From: Maea johnstoni
Taxonomy: Eukaryota > Annelida > Polychaeta > Spionida > Magelonidae
Reading direction: 5' to 3'
Length of the DNA: 64,000 bases
Assembly: GCA_963942565.1 (NCBI GenBank)
Contig: OZ012687.1
Span: 15,357,562 to 15,421,561, forward strand
Part shown: positions 11,901-23,162 of the stretch, piece after piece
How positions within the stretch are numbered: position 1 is the first letter of the stretch
Layout of the letters: the number at the start of each line of letters is the position of its first letter
Made by a program: the position numbers and the translations under genes
Notes under the pieces: model-generated
The model's database searches: none
What the model saw: the letters and a program-made list of their open reading frames with translations, nothing else
Told to the model about the DNA's origin: nothing

Positions 11901-12113
11901 TTAACCCTTCCAATGCTGAGGGTACTTTCATCCAAAGCACAAGGACTCAAAGATTTTTGTGAAACATCTAAACCCTTTCATGCTGGTATTCATTGGATAG
12001 CTCTCACTGAGTACTCTCAGATGAGTACCATGTGCCAGGGTTTCAGTCATTTTTTCAAGTTTTTTGAGTCATTTCGTATTGGCCAAATTAACCCCCAGCT
12101 GCATAAGGGTTAA
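11901..12113 (+). mobile_element. piggyBac-like MITE, copy 5
   Basis: Textbook copy: 213 bp, TTAA at both ends, CCCTTCCAATGCTGAGGG left end and CAGCTGCATAAGGG right end. Confidence 0.85.
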
Positions 12114-12477
12114 CCCTCCACATTTGAACCATTATTAATGATACACAACGTTTTGACAAATGTGGTATTGTCTTGATAGTGAAGAATCACTTTGATAACT
12201 AATTGACTGAAATGTGTTTTGCTAGGTTAAAGAAACATTCCTTCCTAAAATTGTTTGCAGGTAGCACTCTATTTGATCAGATGTTTGACCATGTGCACAA
12301 TCCAGATAAAATTTGTTTAAAGAATCCTTCCTAAAATATTTTTGAAATATCACTCTATTTCAGGGCTGTCCAAATAGTTCAGTCCTGGAGCACAGAAATG
12401 TTTGGGGAGCATGGTTTGGTAATAGCTATGAATATTGTCACCTGGTGGCATTACTGTATTAGCCCTTATTGCAACAG
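12114..12477. other. AT-rich spacer between MITE copies
   Basis: Contains AGAATCCTTCCTAAAATA-like phrases near 12230 and 12325 that recur near 12880, so part of it is an older diverged local repeat. CACCTGGTGGCA at 12440-12451 resembles a CTCF core. Confidence 0.4.
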
Positions 12478-12689
12478 TTAACCCTTATGCTGCTGGTGGC
12501 TAATTTGGCCAACACGAAAAGATGCGAAAACTTGAAAAATGAATGAAACCATGGCATATGGGAACTCATATGAGAGTACTCAGTGAGAGCTATCAAATGA
12601 ACACCAACATGACAGGTTTTGGATGATTTCAAAAATGTTTGCATCTTTGTGTTTTGGATGCAAAGTAGCTTCAGCATTAGAAGGGTTAA
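12478..12689 (-). mobile_element. piggyBac-like MITE, copy 6
   Basis: Full length, TTAA at both ends, reverse orientation. Confidence 0.8.
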
Positions 12690-12964
12690 GACCAAGACCG
12701 ATCAATAGACAGTATTAGTAAATGGAGTTCTCTGGTTTTTGCAAAAACTTCCCAGTTAAACAGTGCTTTAAGTTTGTGGTATGTTGCACATTTTGAAGCC
12801 CCTGTCACACCATTGTGCGACAATGGGACAGTTGACTCCCCTGTCTATTTGTGAGTTGATTGTTTGCTGGTTTAAAGAATCCTTCCTGAAATACTTTTCA
12901 AATAGCTAGCTCTATATATGTGAGTCGGTTGTTTGACCATGTGCACACTACAGATAAAATTAGT

Positions 12965-13177
12965 TTAACCCTTGTGCTGCTGGTGGCTAATTTGGCCAAT
13001 ACAAAATGATGCAAAAAAACTTTAAAAAATACTGAAACCCTAGCAAATGGGTACTCATTTGAGAGTACTCAGGGAGAGCTATCCAATGAATACCAACATG
13101 ACAGGGTTTAGATGGTTTCAAAAGTCGTTGCGTCCTTGTGCTTTGAATGAAAGTTGCCTCAGCATTGGAAATGTTAA
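12965..13177 (-). mobile_element. piggyBac-like MITE, copy 7
   Basis: Full length, reverse orientation; the right terminus reads AAATGTTAA, one base changed from the family's AAGGGTTAA pattern plus a neighbour. Confidence 0.78.
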
Positions 13178-13470
13178 GAAAGATCATTCATTGGTTGACT
13201 CAACAACATTCCTACAGGTGTGTAGCCTCCACTAGAATGTCAACTAGCTGTATATTTCATCTCAGGTAAGTTTGTCATTAGTCTTTATTGATGGAAGGTC
13301 TCTATGAGCAGGTGGTTGTGTGAGCAGTTTGACAGTAATCCTAGTCACCTGGGATATTCAAAATCTTTTTTTTTATGACAAATCACAATATGTAAATTTA
13401 CCACTACATAACAGAAAATGAATTTAATATTATGAGACATTGTGCATGTTTTTGGATATCTATTACTACC
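13178..13470. other. Spacer, nothing recognised
   Basis: No repeat or frame recognised. Confidence 0.4.
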
Positions 13471-13473
13471 ATA

Positions 13474-13490
13474 AAAAAAAAAAAAAAAAA
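13474..13490. repeat. Poly-A run
   Basis: A run of about 17-18 A; no retroposon recognised next to it. Confidence 0.8.
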
Positions 13491-13538
13491 ATGAAAATTC
13501 ACAGAAAGATCTGCAAAAATAACAACTTTGATACAAAT

Positions 13539-13667
<129 letters not shown>

Positions 13668-13959
13668 ACTCATAATATGTTTCTTTCAGGAATCTCCATC
13701 GCAATGTAAAATGCGCATAGCCACCACAAGAGCAAAACAAAATGGCCACTCTACAGGTCCAGTCCATGAAGACCTTTGTGGGGTTTTTATGGAGATGTAT
13801 TCCGGATATGGGGAAATGTAAATAGCAGACTGAAAGGGAGGCGTGATGTCTTTATGAGAGAGATAAGTTTGTAGATCAAACGCGCCACTAGGGAGTACAG
13901 TTACAGCCACTAAAGCTGAGGACACATTTATGGCTGTAAAGCCAAAAAAGACAAAGGCT

Positions 13960-14173
13960 TTAACCCTTCCAATGCTGAGACCACTTTCGTCCATAGCGCA
14001 ATGACACCCAGATTTTTGAAAACCATTAAAATCCTGTAATGTTGGTATTAATTGGAAAGCTCTTGCTGAGTACTTTCAGATGAGTACCCATTTGTCAGGG
14101 TTTCAGTCATTTTCCAGTTTTTTTTGCATTATTTTGTATTGGCCAAATTAGCCACCAGCTCCATAAGGGTTAA
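13960..14173 (+). mobile_element. piggyBac-like MITE, copy 8
   Basis: Full length, TTAA at both ends; right end CAGCTCCATAAGGG. Confidence 0.82.
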
Positions 14174-14289
14174 GACTATTTTAGAAATATATCAAATACC
14201 AGACCCTTTCTTCTTGAAAATATCAGGCTACTTGGTCAAAACCAATATTGTAACTTTCTCGCAAACAATTTATTACTTTAAGCTTGATT

Positions 14290-14321
14290 GGACATCCCCT
14301 TCACTTGTGAAGGGGATGTCC
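14290..14321. repeat. Perfect 15-bp inverted repeat with 2-base loop
   Basis: GGACATCCCCTTCAC, TT, GTGAAGGGGATGTCC: a perfect hairpin, immediately left of MITE copy 9. Confidence 0.95.
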
Positions 14322-14334
14322 AGGCATGGAGGGG

Positions 14335-14769
14335 TTAACCCTTATCTTGCCAATACAAAATGAAGCAAAAACTCTGAAAAATGACTGAAACCCTGACACA
14401 TGGGTACTCATCTGAGAGTACTCAGGGAGAGCTATCCAATGAATACCAATATGACAGGGTTTAGAGGGGTTAACAAAAAGCTTTGCATCCTTGTGCTTTG
14501 GACGAAAGTAGCCTGAGCATTGTAAGGCCTAGAAAAAAATATTGTTTGTTTTCTGTAACGGTCTGAAAAAAATAGGGTAGGTAGGTCGGTAATTTAAAAA
14601 AAGATTTTGATTATTTTTTTGGTCAAAAATGTGTGTTTTATGCATGTTTTACGTTGATTGGGAGTTGGAAGGGCAGAAAAAACTTTAGGGTAGGGATTCC
14701 TTTGAATAAAAACTTGTAAGGGTAGGGTTACAGGAAACAAACAACTTTTGTTTTAGGCCTAAGGGTTAA
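14335..14769 (-). mobile_element. piggyBac-like MITE, copy 9, split by a Harbinger-like MITE
   Basis: Reverse-oriented copy missing ~22 bases near its left end (goes from CCCTTATC straight to TTGCCAATACAAAATG). Its right terminus (GCATTGTAA ... TAAGGGTTAA) is interrupted by the element at 14526-14759, with TAA duplicated on either side. Confidence 0.8.
14526..14759 (+). mobile_element. PIF/Harbinger-like MITE, copy 1
   Basis: 234 bp. Inverted ends of ~30 bp: GGCCTAGAAAAAAATATTG with GTTTTCTGTAACG at the left, GTTACAGGAAACAAACAAC with TTTTAGGCC at the right. Flanked by TAA on both sides (14523-14525 and 14760-14762). A 3-base TWA duplication with GGC termini is typical of PIF/Harbinger transposons. 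Interior has GGTAGGTAGGTCGG and GTGTGTTTTATGCATGTTTT; no coding capacity. It is younger than the MITE it interrupts. Confidence 0.85.
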
Positions 14770-15256
14770 GCTATTTATCCGTCCTGATCCCAGCACCACA
14801 GTACCAGCTGACCATCTGAGCCAGGGTCTGATTAGAGCCGATTGTGGATGGGGAAGGAAATCAGACCCCCCACTCAAAGCCTCCAGGGGCCGCTTCACTT
14901 AGCCCAGTTCTGTCTTGGTGATAACATGCTACTCCAATAGGCACCGATAACCACTCACCCTATTAACTTCACAAAAAAGTCACCATGATAGCGCTCGGGC
15001 TCTCCGACTCTCGCTCCACCACATTGGCATTTCATGAAGCAGTCAATGACCGATTCTGCGGGCGGCCATTGCCTCCCAGCATGCTTAATCCTACTCTGTC
15101 CGTTTCACCGTCAGTTTCATTATTTTATGGATTAGGAATGCGTCATTTAGACACCCTAGTAGTGCTCAAGAATATCAATTTCAATCTGGCTTATGATAAA
15201 TACCAAAAAGAGGATAGGTGATAAGATGCCTATACACACGGCATAGACTCCCCTGT
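14763..15256. other. Complex spacer, nothing recognised
   Basis: GC-richer sequence at 14800-15100 without a supported frame; the plus-strand frame at 14985-15221 has no recognised domain. Candidate noncoding element at most. Confidence 0.3.
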
Positions 15257-15456
15257 CTTAACCCTTTCATGCTTGCCGCCACCAAGAGACGGCTGCCTAT
15301 ATTTGTGATTTTTATCAGTGTCCCTTTTTCTGGCATATATAGGCTAAATCATGACCAGCCAGTCAGAAATGATGGAGAAAACTTGAGTACCCTACAAAAA
15401 CCACCGCCTAACCCTAAGACACTGGCTTCTTTCTAACATATCCCGGCTGGTACTGA
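15257..15456 (-). mobile_element. 5'-truncated tRNA-derived SINE
   Basis: On the minus strand: AGCCGGGATATGTTAGAAAG, then GCCAGTGTCTTAGG, GGTGGTTTTTGTAGGGTACT and TTTTCTCC, matching the body of the SINE at 47684-47929. The tRNA head is missing. The low-coordinate part (TTAACCCTTTCATGCTT at 15258) resembles the TTAA-bounded module at 62280 and may be a separate element. Confidence 0.6.
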
Positions 15457-15681
15457 ATTATTAATATCACTAAACATGTTCCAGTGTCACTGAAAATATA
15501 TTATTGTCACCAGTAATGAAAAGTTATTGGAACTGTATGCATGTCATCAAAATGTTCTCACTAATTGTGTCACTAAAATTGTATTAGTCACTAAAAGGTA
15601 GAAATATTGCTGATAGTGATAGATCTTTTTTCTTTTTACTGAAATGGTTATTCTGTCACTGGCACTGTATTGTATGCATGC
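15457..15681. other. AT-rich spacer
   Basis: Nothing recognised. Confidence 0.4.
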
Positions 15682-15870
15682 TACAACCTGGTGGCACTCA
15701 TCAACACTAAGCTTGGCCTAAAACTGTCAAGTGCTGACACCTGGTGGCACTCATCCACAATAAGCCTGGTTTCAAACTATCAAGTGCTGCCACTTGGTGG
15801 CACACAAAAACACTAAGCCTGCCCTTAAACTCAAGTGCTGCCACCTGGTGAAAGACATCTACACTAGGTG
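15682..15870 (+). repeat. Four tandem ~54-bp units, each with a CTCF-like core
   Basis: Units start CCTGGTGGCACTCAT (about 15687), CCTGGTGGCACTCAT (about 15741), CTTGGTGGCACAC (about 15794) and CCTGGTGAAAGAC (about 15842). Each is followed by a CACTAAGCCTG-like stretch and TCAAGTGCTGCCA. The junction reads CCACCTGGTGGCA-like, one base from the bilaterian CTCF core (CCASYAGRKGGCR). The fourth unit is cut short. Confidence 0.7.
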
Positions 15871-16211
15871 TAGCCTTATTAAAGAGAACTATAAATACAA
15901 TGTGGATAATATAATTTGCTGCAGTACTGTATGTGGAGCACATTTTTTTTATCCCCTTTGTGAAATCCTTTACTGGCTACTTTGCTTCTCTAACTGAAAA
16001 TGGCTTTCATCCATTGTTTTCAATACTTGGATGGTCAAAAGGTATGCAATTATTCTGTATTTAATGAAAGTAAGACATTTTAAAATCATTTTTCTATGAA
16101 GATGACAAGGACAAAATGTGTGTGAGTGAGTAAGCTGGTGTATGCATAGTAGATGAATCCCCTTATCACACTCTCAAATATTCAACTGAAAGCAAGCTGA
16201 GATATCAAATT

Positions 16212-16457
16212 TCATAATTCAAACAGATTATTCTGTCAATGTACTATTCAACTAGACAGAAAACTACAATATTTATCATTTTTGAGCTATTTCAATAAAT
16301 TTGATAAAACCACCCTTCCCAATCACCCTTTTTGACAACTATAATTCCTGTCATGATGCTATTTTGTTGGCAATGTTGTTTTGACAGCAATAGCTGCATC
16401 ACTTTTATGGTAGCATAGCAATTCCTCTAGCAATGCCATCCTGATAGCAATGCATAA
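16212..16457 (+). repeat. Left copy of a ~250-bp dispersed duplication
   Basis: Shares with 17980-18236 the order: CAGATTATT, ACCACCCTT/TTTTTGAC, ACTATAATTCCTGT, GATGCTATTTTGTTGGCAAT, GACAGCAATAGCTGCATCAC and TAGCAATGCCATCCTG. Same orientation, ~1.77 kb apart. The microsatellite at 17427-17660 lies between the copies. Confidence 0.8.
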
Positions 16458-16666
16458 AATCATGCTGCTACCGGCTAACTTGGCCAATACAAAATGATGC
16501 AAAAAAACAACGAAAAATTAATAAAAAATCTGGCATATGGGTACTCATCTGAAAGAACTCAGTGAGAGCTATCCAATGAATACAACAAGACAAGGTTTAG
16601 ATGTTTTTCAAAAATCTGTGCGTTCTTGCGCTTTGGATGAATTAAACTTAGCATTGAAAGGGTTAA
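16456..16666 (-). mobile_element. piggyBac-like MITE, copy 10
   Basis: Reverse orientation. Left outer end lost (begins CATGCTGCTACCGG); right end GCATTGAAAGGGTTAA kept. It abuts the left copy of the 250-bp duplication. Confidence 0.75.
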
Positions 16667-17426
16667 ATAAAATAGCAATATTGAGAAATATTGAACTGAA
16701 AGCAAGCTGTGCTTGCAATGGGAAAGTTCCTTCCCAACTATTTTCAAATAGCCAGACTACTTTCATACATTAAGGCAATGGCATATTTCAGAAAATAACT
16801 GACAGAGAAATGTTACCTAAAATCAAAAGTTAATTTCAAATAGCATGCCAATTCATTTATAGTTACCAGGTTATAGTGTAATATAATATCTAGTAAGTAT
16901 AATTTGCACACAGATGGTAATTTGAAGAACTCTATTCAGCCCTCCCCTTGAATTGCCAGTACACCCAGTGGTACCACTGATGACATTCAGAGTGGAGCCT
17001 CTATTTGGCATGCTCACAGCGCCCCTGGCTCCGGCTCTATTTGCGCCACTGCAATGCAAGAAGGGACAATTTTTCACATAGTGTCACTAGCGGTGTGCCA
17101 ATCCTGGTGTCTACCCACCGTGAGACAGCCAGGAAACACACACAAACTACCTACAGAGGAAACATACATTATCGCTTCTCTAAATATTGGGTGTCAGGCC
17201 TACATATGTCTTGTTCAGTTGGCTGAAGTGGCATTCCCTCTCATTCTGCAAGTGGACCAGACTCAAAAGACTGTAGGACTGTTTAAAGAGATTACAAACT
17301 AGAATTGCGTTAGGATTCACTCTGAAAAATGTAATGAATATGGTCAGATTAGGTATCATGCCCAGATTACATGGCTTTGAATTTTGAATCCATACACATA
17401 GATTTTTATCCATATTGGCATATATA
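16667..17426. other. Spacer, nothing recognised
   Basis: Complex mixed sequence at 16920-17300 without a recognised frame. Confidence 0.35.
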
Positions 17427-17660
<234 letters not shown>

Positions 17661-17979
17661 ATATACACAAACACATATCTATTTGTATTTGCATTCTTCT
17701 GATATGTATATACTATCAAGTGCTGAATTACAATCTTGGGATGAAGCAACCTCAGCTATATGGCCAAGATATGTTAGGAAGCAGGCCCAGAGGCTGTATG
17801 CTTTGAATAATTCATGAGAGTAAATTTCTGCAGTAGAATGATTGATATCAGCGCTGATAAATAAATACTGGCTGTTCTTTCATCTTCCTTTGATAACGCA
17901 CAACAGAATATCGCATTCAACAAAACACGATAATGTTACCTCACCATTTCCTTTACATATTGCCACTTCACAAATGGAT

Positions 17980-18236
17980 GTCACTTTTCAGAATTCAGAC
18001 AGATTATTTCGTCGGTGTACTATGTAGCTAGACATAAGAAACTGCAATATCATATCATATTTGAATCATTTAAAGAAATTCCATGAATTCACCCTCTCAA
18101 ACCACCCTTTTTGACCACTATAATTCCTGTAGTGATGCTATTTTGTTGGCAATGTCATTTTGACAGCAATAGCTGCATCACTTTTATGGTAGCATAGCAA
18201 TTGCTCTAGCAATGCCATCCTGGTGGCAATGCATAT
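17980..18236 (+). repeat. Right copy of the ~250-bp dispersed duplication
   Basis: Matches 16212-16457 (see there). Its end CTGGTGGCAATGC runs directly into the decayed margin of the 34-bp satellite. Confidence 0.8.
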
Positions 18237-18982
18237 ATTCATTGAATGCCATTTTGGTAACATTGCCAATGTAGGTGCAATACAATTCTTAAAGCCAAAC
18301 ATCTTATTCAGTAATATTTGGGCTGCAATTCCACATTAGTGGCAGTGGCTTCAATAATCTTTGGTTTTAATGCCATAGCTGAGCAATGTTGGCAATGACA
18401 ATTTCACAATTACAAAGTCATATTTAAGTAGGGATGCTAATATGAATAATGTCATACTGACAACCATGCCATACATGCAGCTTTTAAATATTGGTTGCAA
18501 AGCAAGAGTTTCAACATTTGTGGCTTTGACTTATTTGTAGCAATTTCATACTGGATGCAATGCCATAATTGCAGCAATAGCCATTTTTACTGGCAGTTGA
18601 TCCGTTTCAGTAGCAATGTGAGTTGCAATGTTATACTGGCAGCACTTTCATATTGGTAGTAATGGCACATTTTCAATTACTACATAATTATGACAATGCC
18701 ATGATGTTGAGAATTCATATTGGTCACAATGTCATAATAGCTGCAATTACATAAGTGTTGCAATGCCATTATAGCAATAATTCAATATTGGTTGCATTGC
18801 AATGAGACCAGCAATTACATATTGATGACAATGCTATAATGGCAAATATTACATATTGGTGGCAATGCTATACTGGCAACAATTCCATGTTGGTGGTACT
18901 GCAATAGTGGCATTGTTTCTTTATTAGTAGCAATGCTATACTGGCAACATTGCTATACTGCTGGCAATGGCATACTGCCAGC
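18237..18982 (+). repeat. Decayed left margin of the 34-bp satellite
   Basis: GGTNNCAATGCCATA-like and GGCAACAATTCCATNTTGGT-like phrases recur at irregular 30-70-bp spacing, increasingly regular toward 18983. Confidence 0.65.
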
Positions 18983-20873
18983 TATACTTGCAATGATTCC
19001 CTATTGGTGGCAATGCCATACTTGCAATGATTCGATATTGGTTGTAATGCCATACTTGCAATGATTATAATATATTGGTGGCAATATCATACTTGCAATA
19101 ATTCCATATTGGTGGCAATGCCATACTTGCAATAATTTCTTATTGGTGGTAATGCCATACTTGCAATGATTCCCTATTGGTGGCGATGCCATACTTGCAA
19201 TGATTCCATATTGGTGGCCATGCCATACTTGCAATGATTCCATATCGGTGGCAATGCCATACTTGCAATGATTATATATTGGTGGCAATGCCATACTTGC
19301 AATAATTCCCTATTGGTGGAAATGCCATACTTGCAATGATTCCCTATTGGTGGCAATGCCATACTGACAATGATTCCATATTGGTGGCAATGCCATACTT
19401 GCAATGATTCCATATTGGTGGCATTGCCATACTTGCAATGATTCCCTATTGGTGGCAATGCCATACTTGCAATGATTCCATATTGGTGGCAATGCCATAC
19501 TTGAGATGATTCCATATTGGTGGCAATGCCACACTTGAGATGATTCCATATTGGTGGCAATGCCATACTTGCAATGATTCCCTATTGGTGGCAATGCCAT
19601 ACTTGCAATGATTCCCTATTGGTGGCAATGCCATACTTGCAATGATTCCATATTGGTGGCAATGCCATACTTGCAATGATTCCATATTGGTGGCAATGCC
19701 ATACTTGCAATGATTCCATATTGGTGGCAATGCCATACTTGCAATGATTATATATTGGTGGCAATGCCATACTTGCAATGATTATATATTGGTGGCAATG
19801 CCATACTTGCAATGATTCCATATTGGTGGCAATGCCATACTTGCAATGATTATATATTGGTGGCAATGCCATACTTGCAATGATTATATATTGGTGGCAA
19901 TGCCATACTTGCAATAATTCGCTATTGGTGACAATGCCATACTTGCAATGATTATATATTGGTGGCAATGCCATACTTGCAATGATTATATATTGGAGGC
20001 AATGCCATACTTGCAATGATTTCATATTGGTGGCAATGCCATACTTGCAATGATTCCCTATTGGTGGCAATGCCATACTTGCAATGATTCCTTATTGGTG
20101 GCAATGCCATACTTGCAATGATTCCATATTGGTGGCAATGCCATACTTGCAATGATTATATATTGGTGGCAATGCCATACTTGCAATGATTATATATTGG
20201 TGGCAATGCCATACTTGCAATAATTCGCTATTGGTGACAATGCCATACTTGCAATGATTATATATTGGTGGCAATGCCATACTTGCAATGATTATATATT
20301 GGAGGCAATGCCATACTTGCAATGATTTCATATTGGTGGCAATGCCATACTTGCAATGATTATATATTGGTGGCAATGCCATACTTGCAATGTTTCCATA
20401 TTGGTGGCAATGCCATACTTGCAATGATTCAATATTGGTGGCAATGCCATACTTGCAATGATTCAATATTGGTGACAATGCCATACTGGTAATGATTCAA
20501 TATTGGTGACAATGCCATACTTGTAATAATTTCCCTATTGGTGGCAATGCCATACTGGTAATGATTCCCTATTGGTGGCAATGCCATACGTGCAATGATT
20601 CCCTATTGATGGCAATGCCATACTTGCAATGATTCCATATTGGTGGCAATGCCATACTTGCAATGATTCCATATTGGTGGCAATGCCATACTGACAATGA
20701 TTTCATATTGGTGGCAATGCCATACTTGCAATGATTCAATATCGGTGGCAATGCCATACTTGCAATGATTCCCTATTGTTGGCAATGCCATACTGACAAT
20801 GATTCAATATTGGTGACAATGCCATACTTGAAATCGTTCCCTATGAGTGGCGATGCCATACTGGCAATGATTC
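18983..20873 (+). repeat. Minisatellite, ~55 units of 34 bp
   Basis: Unit GGTGGCAATGCCATACTTGC plus AATGATTCCATATT (34 bases), with TTCCATATT, TTCCCTATT, TTATATATT and TTCGCTATT variants. Frames of MALPPIWNHCKYGIAT type on the minus strand come from the repeat (34 is not a multiple of three, so the frame rotates through all three). Not CRISPR: there are no unique spacers. Confidence 0.98.
19791..20359 (+). repeat. Higher-order duplication inside the 34-bp array
   Basis: The block 19791-20053 recurs at 20097-20359 without a difference that I could find, offset by 306 bases (nine 34-bp units). The rare variant AATAATTCGCTATTGGTGAC marks both copies (19911 and 20217). Confidence 0.85.
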
Positions 20874-21560
20874 CCTGGCATTAGTACCGGTTTGGTGGCA
20901 AATCCATAATTGCAAAACATCTTTACTTGTCACAATGTCATATTAGCTGCAATGCCATATTGCAACATTTGAATATTGGTTGCAATGCCACCATTGCATT
21001 AGTTCCACATTGCTTGCATTGCATGTCACAAGAGCAACAGTATGCTTTTTACTGCTATAATTGCAGTACTATAATAATACTGCTATTACTGTGAAAATGC
21101 CATAATTGCAATGATACCATATTAGTGGCATACATGAACTTGCAGGACTGCCACTTTTATGGCAATGCTGGATGGAAAGAATGGTATATTGGAAACATTC
21201 CCATTTGTGTTACTATCCGCAATGCTTTTCTAGTAGAATTGCTACTTTTGAGGCAATGTCATACAGGCAATATTATTATTTTGGATGAGAAAAATATCAT
21301 TAGGGTGGCATAACCATACTATACTGGTAGTAATGCTAATTTGGTTGGAATGCAATATTGCCAGCAATGATATATAAGTGGCAATGCCTAATTTGCAACA
21401 ATGCTTTTTAATGGAAATACTATAATAAAAGCATACCTATTAAGGGGCATAAACTACTGCTTTACCGGTAGTACTAGTCATCAATTGAAATGACATATTT
21501 GCAGCAATTCCACTTTTGTTGAGACAACAATGACGATGTTGCAGCAAATAAAAAACAACA
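20874..21560 (+). repeat. Decayed right margin of the 34-bp satellite
   Basis: Degenerate GGTTGCAATGCCA and GGCAATGCTGG phrases thinning out to about 21540. Confidence 0.55.
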
Positions 21561-21679
21561 ACTAAATTTTAGAGTATATGTGTCTTTTAAATATTTGGAA
21601 CATCACTCAGCTGGCTAAAACCAAGACTATCTTGGAGAAAGCTTTCCTCCCGATGCCCCTACTAGAAAATCTTTAATTA

Positions 21680-21911
21680 GGCCTAAAAAAAGAAATTATT
21701 TGTTTCCTGTAACGGTCCAAGAAAAAATAAGGTAGGTAGGTCGAAAAAAAAAATTGGGGGGGATTATTTTTTTGGTCAAAAATGTGTGTTTTATGCATGT
21801 TTTACTTTGATTGGGAGTTGGCAGGGCGGAAAAAATTTAGGGTAGGGATTTTTTTTGAATAAAAATTGTTAGAGTAAGGTTACAGGAAACAAACAACTTT
21901 TTTTTTAGGCC
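21680..21911 (+). mobile_element. PIF/Harbinger-like MITE, copy 2
   Basis: 232 bp, ends GGCCTAAAAAAAGAAATTAT and CTTTTTTTTTAGGCC, flanked by TTA on both sides (21677-21679, 21912-21914). Confidence 0.88.
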
Positions 21912-21914
21912 TTA

Positions 21915-22588
21915 TGAAACGAGAAACACAATTGAACCATCAACTCACTTTCAAATATCTAATACCAGTTTGTCTGTCATTTTCAGACCTTTTATTTATT
22001 CTCTTGAGACTTAGGCAATGATAAGTTTTTTATATGTTCATACTCAAAGCACAACCTGGCCTAAATCATTTGGAAAAACCTGAAAGATATTTTCTGTAAT
22101 GATATTTCAAGGGGTGCCATAATTCAGATGATTAAGCTTGAGTTAAAATAGAATAGCTTTTATCTGGCATCATCAAATTCAAGATAACTTCATGATTGTC
22201 AATTTCCTATTGACTATGAGACTCAGTGTTCCATTGCCAGCTCACTGGTTAACACCTGGATAAGGTTTTACAATCATGGAAGTGTCTTGATAATAATGCA
22301 ATATTTAAAGAATATTGAAATTCATTTGTTCATGAAACAGGATGCCTTCTGAAAAAGTATATCACTAAAATGCTGCAAGCGTAAATGGTGATTTACTCTA
22401 CTATATGTGTTCTCATTTCGAACTCTGATAGGTGAAATGGAATAAGAGAGGTCTATGCCCTAGAGGCATATCACCCATAAAGAAGAATATCAGATTCGCT
22501 ATATGCAAATTCAGAAGATAATCTGGAATGTGTCAACACCAGCTGGCAATAGGGTATCAGATGATTATCATTTTTCTGCCATTATTTT
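21915..22588. other. AT-rich spacer
   Basis: Nothing recognised. Confidence 0.4.
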
Positions 22589-22755
22589 AGACTAAATTGT
22601 GATCAGCCATTCGTTGATGTAAGAATCGTAGAAACTGGAGAAGCACAGGGATACAAACGCCTAACCCCAAGCCCATTTCGATCCAGGGAAGTAGTGTGAG
22701 ATAGCAAGCAATCAGTGGCAACATTTTAGACCCCTCAGCTATGGTGGCAGGCCCA
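22589..22755 (-). mobile_element. Decayed tRNA-derived SINE
   Basis: On the plus strand GTAGTGTGAGATAGCAAGCA then ATCAGTGGCAACATTTTAGA aligns with the tRNA-like head of the SINE at 47684-47929; CCATTTCGATCCAGG marks the position of the B box. Body strongly diverged. Confidence 0.5.
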
Positions 22756-22924
22756 TTTTCACTCTTTCTAAAAATCTTCATGCCAGGAGGTCCATAAATT
22801 GCAGTTGTAATCTGGATATTAGATACCATAGGAAATAACTTAACCAATTAATGCTTCAGAGTTTCTCAAGTAATAGTGGTCTGGATCCGTGATACTTAGG
22901 ACAATAACTATAAAATTAAGAAAA

Positions 22925-23162
22925 AGCATGAGTTCGCAGGTTCAAGTCTCTGCTGGATCCCCAAGCGGGTTGGCCTGGTCACTATATAAATGTGCAGCGT
23001 TGTAGAGGACTGTCTATGGTCCTTATGCAACTGAAAGACCCCTTGGAACTATTCGTGAAGAGTAGGGAATTTCTTCCCAGTTCCGGGTTTCTATCACGTT
23101 GCGATAATTGACCTAAGCTATTGAAAGCGACGTAAAACCCAATTCCTTCCTTCCTTTTTTTA
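22925..23162 (+). mobile_element. tRNA-derived SINE, different family
   Basis: A B-box-like CAGGTTCAAGTCTCTGC near 22938, then a ~190-base body with TAAATGTGCAGCGTTGTAGA and GACTGTCTATGGTCCTTATG, ending GAAAGCGACGTAAAACCCAA with a (TTCC)n T-rich tail. The A-box part is truncated. Structure is typical of a tRNA-headed SINE. Confidence 0.6.

Noticed and set aside
19001-20791. Repeat protein of MALPPIWNHCKYGIAT type on the minus strand
   Set aside because: Satellite-derived. The 34-bp unit rotates the frame and all three frames stay open because the unit lacks stops on this strand; no start, splice or promoter context.
18983-20873. CRISPR-like repeat array
   Set aside because: No unique spacers between units, and the setting is eukaryotic.
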